From Thermoanaerobaculia bacterium (GTDB taxonomy: Bacteria > Bacteroidota > Bacteroidia > Chitinophagales > Saprospiraceae): 8,741 nt of DNA. Each line of letters begins with the position of its first letter. Positions within the stretch are counted from its first letter, which is position 1. Shown piece after piece: positions 6,668 through 8,741 of this stretch. The stretch covers positions 1 to 8,741 of the forward strand of contig JAKLJF010000177.1 in assembly GCA_023151335.1 (NCBI GenBank), given 5' to 3'. Made by a program: the position numbers and the translations under genes. Under the pieces are notes generated by a model. It did not search any database. It was not told the origin of the DNA and was given only the letters and a program-made list of their open reading frames with translations.

Positions 6668-6820
6668 TGTTAGTTGGTTTGGGGGTAAATGTAGAAGATA
6701 TGGCGGTTTGGTTGTATGGGTGTTTGGCGGATTGTCGTCTTTCTGATGAATTTTTATGAGGCCCGGCTTATCCGAATTTTCAGACTTTTGCCCTCCTTAC
6801 TTTTATCTATTCCTCCAATT
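6668..6820. promoter_or_regulatory. Divergent intergenic region between glycosyl hydrolase and LpxD-family gene
   Basis: These 153 bases lie between two divergent starts and presumably hold both promoters (inference from layout). Near matches to the Bacteroidota -7 element are GACTTTTG around 6782-6789 on + and TACATTTA near 6690 on -. Neither has a clear -33 partner. An in-frame ATG at 6716 could extend the + gene by 35 residues, but the added sequence does not look like the family. Confidence 0.3.
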
Positions 6821-7756
6821 ATGAAATTTCCGCAACCCATTCCCGTCACTGAACTCGCCCGCCGGTTCAACGCCCAACTGATCGGAGACAAGACACTCTA
6901 CGCTACCGGTATCAATGAAATACACAAAGTAGAGACCGGAGATATTGCCTTTTCCGACGCGCCCAAATATTTTCAAAAAACGCTCGACAGCGCCGCAACT
7001 ATCATCCTGCTGAATGCCGCGGCCGATTGCCCGCCGGGGAAAGCCATCCTGGTAGTGGAAAATCCGTTCAATGTGTATGACACCCTGATCCGCGAACAGC
7101 GTCCGTTTGAACCCCTCACCACGCCCGTCAGCCACCGCGCCGGCATCCATCCCACGGCCATCATCGAACCCGGCGTAGTGATCGCGGCAAACGTCCGGAT
7201 CGGTGCGCGCTCGTACATTCAGGCTAATACCTATATTGGAGAATATACCTACATCGGCGAGGAGGTCAGCATCGGCCCGAATTGCATCATCGGCAGCGAC
7301 GCTTTTTATTTTAAAAAACACCCCGACGGGACCTACCAGAAATGGCGCTCCGGCGGCCGGGTCATCATCGAAGACCGGGTGGACATCGGCGCCGGCTGTA
7401 CCATCAACAAGGGGGTGAGCGGCGATACCATTATTGGCGCAGGCAGTAAGCTGGACTGTCAGATACACCTCGGCCACGGCGTGGTGATCGGCAGAAACTG
7501 CCTGCTGGCCGCCCAGGTAGGTATCGGCGGCAAAACCATCATCGAAGACAACGTGGTGCTGTACGGTCAGGTGGGCGTGGTACAGGCCGTGCGGATAGGT
7601 AAAGGCGCCGTGGTGCTGGCCGGTGCGGGCGTGTCCAAATCGCTGGAAGGCGGAAAAACGTATTTTGGCGCGCCGGCAGAAGAAATGCGGGAGAAGTACA
7701 AAGAACTGGCGGCGCTCAGGCAACTGCCGGAGCTGATCAAAAAACTGTATAAGTAA
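6821..7756 (+). CDS. lpxD: LpxD-family UDP-3-O-acyl-glucosamine N-acyltransferase
   Basis: A 311-aa protein with the LpxD layout: an N-terminal non-repeat domain (residues 1-100, with ARRFNAQLIGD and GDIAFSDAPKYF), then a left-handed beta-helix of hexapeptide repeats (105-275), then a short C-terminal helix. LpxD adds a 3-hydroxyacyl chain to UDP-3-O-acyl-glucosamine in lipid A synthesis, in the cytoplasm as a trimer. The LpxD-type insertion after GSDAFYFKK is present, followed by CTINKGVSGDTIIG (193-206) and LDCQIHLGHGVVIG (211-224), where His219 matches the catalytic histidine. The second histidine usually found in the GQVGxxGH region is replaced (GQVGVVQAVRIG). The protein is about 30 aa shorter than E. 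coli LpxD. It may therefore be a Bacteroidota paralogue acting on another nucleotide sugar. No lpxA, lpxC or fabZ is adjacent. The start at 6821 begins the LpxD domain directly. Confidence 0.85.
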   Translation: MKFPQPIPVTELARRFNAQLIGDKTLYATGINEIHKVETGDIAFSDAPKYFQKTLDSAATIILLNAAADCPPGKAILVVENPFNVYDTLIREQRPFEPLTTPVSHRAGIHPTAIIEPGVVIAANVRIGARSYIQANTYIGEYTYIGEEVSIGPNCIIGSDAFYFKKHPDGTYQKWRSGGRVIIEDRVDIGAGCTINKGVSGDTIIGAGSKLDCQIHLGHGVVIGRNCLLAAQVGIGGKTIIEDNVVLYGQVGVVQAVRIGKGAVVLAGAGVSKSLEGGKTYFGAPAEEMREKYKELAALRQLPELIKKLYK

Positions 7757-7775
7757 TTTATAAACAGACGCTTAA

Positions 7776-8038
7776 CCCTGTGAAAGAACACGGACTTTAA
7801 AACACGCCAGAGAAGATGATTATTTCAAACAAAATTTCCGCCAAGTCGTTATTTTTGCAAAGCCGTTGGAGGGTAACGATATAGTACGCTTCCTCTTCGA
7901 ATCAACTTTAATGTACCTGCAAAGCGTTACATCCATTACAAGAAAAGAATTTAAGGTTATGATTACTGAACAATTGCCGAGCTGCTGGATGTGCCGGTGG
8001 AATGGGTGGAACAAGTCCTTGCCGGGATAAAAAAATAA
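7776..8038 (+). pseudogene. Decayed C-terminal remnant of an Rpn-like PD-(D/E)XK 'transposase' gene (tentative)
   Basis: The 354 bases between the LpxD-family gene and queG hold no intact gene. One frame (7776-8030) is open with no early ATG and reads as protein-like sequence: EDDYFKQNFRQVVIFAKPL, then FLFESTLMYLQSVTSITRKEF. From 7973 a different frame takes over and reads IAELLDVPVEWVEQVLAGIKK, ending with TAA at 8036-8038. This tail resembles the C-terminus of Rpn-family recombination-promoting nucleases, where a repetitive Glu/Gly-rich linker normally sits between the two parts. Here the linker is missing and the frame is broken near 7960-7973, consistent with an internal deletion. The N-terminal nuclease domain is absent. 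Family assignment is from remembered sequence style only; the frame break is seen directly. Confidence 0.4.
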
Positions 8039-8069
8039 CTGGAATACCAACCGGATACCTGTAACGTTG

Positions 8070-8103
8070 AAACGCTCCGCTTTTTTCAGCAGGGCGTTTT
8101 TTG
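8070..8103 (+). terminator. Strong intrinsic-terminator-like hairpin just before queG
   Basis: AACGCTCCGCT (8071-8081) pairs with AGCAGGGCGTT (8088-8098): 11 positions with one mismatch and one G-U, around a 6-base loop. It is followed by a run of six T (8097-8102). It lies 32 bases after the end of the Rpn-like remnant, so it may have been that gene's own terminator. It ends only a few bases before the queG start codon, which is unusual. Confidence 0.75.
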
Positions 8104-8110
8104 TTTGAAA

Positions 8111-8741
8111 ATGTCTGTACAACGCCATGCCGATATGATCCGCGCCGAAGCCCAACGCCTGGGTTTTGAATTCGTCGGCTTTGCCCGGGCCGAACGGCTC
8201 GATGAAGAGGCCCGCCGCCTGGAAGCCTGGCTCCGGCAGGGCGCCCACGGACGTATGGCCTACATGGAAAACCACTTCGACCAGCGTATCGATCCCACTA
8301 TATTGGTGCCCGGGGCAAAAAGTGTGATTTGCCTGACGTACAATTATTTCAATCCGGAAAAACAACAGGATTCCGGGGCCCCGAAAATCAGTCAGTATGC
8401 CTACGGCGAGGACTATCATTTCGTGGTCAAAGACAAACTTAAAGCCCTGCTCGCCTTTATGCAGGAAAATATCGGCGAAGTGCAGGGCCGCTGCTTTGTC
8501 GACAGCGCCCCCGTGCTCGAACGCGAATGGGCGCGCCGTGCCGGTATCGGCTGGAACGGCCGCCATACCCTGACCATACACCCGCGGCGCGGCTCCTTTT
8601 TTTTCCTTGCCGAGATCATCTGCGACCTCCCGCTTTTGTACGACGACCCTATCCGCGATCACTGCGGCACCTGCCGCCGCTGCATCGACGCCTGCCCCAC
8701 CGATGCCATCAGCCCCGAAGGGTATTTCCTCGACGCCTCCA
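8111..8741 (+). CDS. queG: Epoxyqueuosine reductase QueG, 5' part (runs off the window)
   Basis: The first 210 codons of a protein that continues past the right edge. QueG reduces epoxyqueuosine to queuosine in the wobble position of certain tRNAs, using cobalamin and two [4Fe-4S] clusters in the cytoplasm. Visible family features are GAHGRMAYMENHFDQR (44-59), DPTILVPGAKSVI (61-73), the active-site motif DSAPVLERE (131-139) whose Asp131 matches the proposed proton donor, GIGWNGRHTL (145-154) in place of the more common GWIGKNT, and the first cluster motif CGTCRRCIDACP (185-196). The second cluster motif and any C-terminal HEAT-like repeats lie outside the window. The ATG at 8111 gives the usual ~10-residue lead before the RAEAQRLGF segment; Met9 at 8135 is a less likely start. 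A strong terminator hairpin ends 4-8 bases upstream, with no evident ribosome binding site. Confidence 0.93.
   Translation, partial: MSVQRHADMIRAEAQRLGFEFVGFARAERLDEEARRLEAWLRQGAHGRMAYMENHFDQRIDPTILVPGAKSVICLTYNYFNPEKQQDSGAPKISQYAYGEDYHFVVKDKLKALLAFMQENIGEVQGRCFVDSAPVLEREWARRAGIGWNGRHTLTIHPRRGSFFFLAEIICDLPLLYDDPIRDHCGTCRRCIDACPTDAISPEGYFLDAS

Noticed and set aside
6803..7723. A 306-codon open frame on the minus strand opposite the LpxD-family gene
   Set aside because: It mirrors the hexapeptide repeats of the real gene and shows no family features of its own.
7776..7792. Possible terminator directly after the LpxD-family gene (CCTGTG with CACGG)
   Set aside because: The stem is short with a bulge and no T-run follows; the hairpin at 8070-8103 is far stronger.
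8070..8110. Possible riboswitch in front of queG
   Set aside because: The only structure seen is a single simple terminator-like stem; no preQ1-type aptamer or alternative pairing partner was recognised.
7820..8662. A 280-codon open frame on the minus strand opposite queG and the Rpn-like remnant
   Set aside because: The plus strand here encodes unmistakable QueG with its active-site and cluster motifs. The minus frame has no recognisable domain and is a GC-rich antisense shadow.

Overview
The window looks like chromosomal DNA of a Gram-negative Bacteroidota, possibly a Saprospiria-type organism. The evidence is a lipid A-type acyltransferase (LpxD family), heptose isomerase GmhA, a lipobox lipoprotein, a GHL10 glycosyl hydrolase with a signal peptide, starts without clear Shine-Dalgarno sequences, and UGA used as a stop (code 11). 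Most genes are GC-rich; the lipoprotein gene near the left end is clearly AT-richer. The lineage is inferred from gene style only; there is no rRNA or marker gene to confirm it.

Layout, left to right. (1) Bases 8-277: a small unrecognised helical protein on +, converging on an AT-rich lipoprotein gene on - (303-1280). The lipoprotein has six ~46-residue repeats that suggest a beta-propeller. A perfect 18-bp palindrome lies just upstream of it. (2) Bases 1412-4107, all -: a likely three-gene operon read as membrane acyltransferase (acyltransferase-3 family), then a class I isoprenoid synthase-like protein, then gmhA. The last two genes abut exactly (TAA followed by ATG). The first two are separated almost only by a perfect 32-bp inverted repeat built from an 8-base tandem unit. 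(3) Bases 4263-5036 on +: a TauE/SafE permease, convergent with a secreted GHL10 glycosyl hydrolase on - (5054-6667). (4) Bases 6821-7756 on +: an LpxD-family N-acyltransferase. (5) Bases 7757-8110: no intact gene, but what looks like a decayed, internally deleted remnant of an Rpn-like (PD-(D/E)XK 'transposase') gene, followed by a strong intrinsic-terminator hairpin. (6) Bases 8111 to the right edge on +: the N-terminal 210 codons of queG (epoxyqueuosine reductase).

Taken together this is a cell-envelope-flavoured chromosomal segment: surface sugar acylation, heptose synthesis, lipid A-type acylation and peptidoglycan-type glycan cleavage, next to a tRNA-modification gene. I see no clear new defence or mobile system. 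The items most worth a second look are the octamer-built giant hairpin inside the acyltransferase/isoprenoid operon, the pairing of an orphan isoprenoid synthase with gmhA, the terminator that sits 4 nt before queG, the eroded Rpn-like remnant, and the LpxD-family protein that lacks one of the two histidines I expect.
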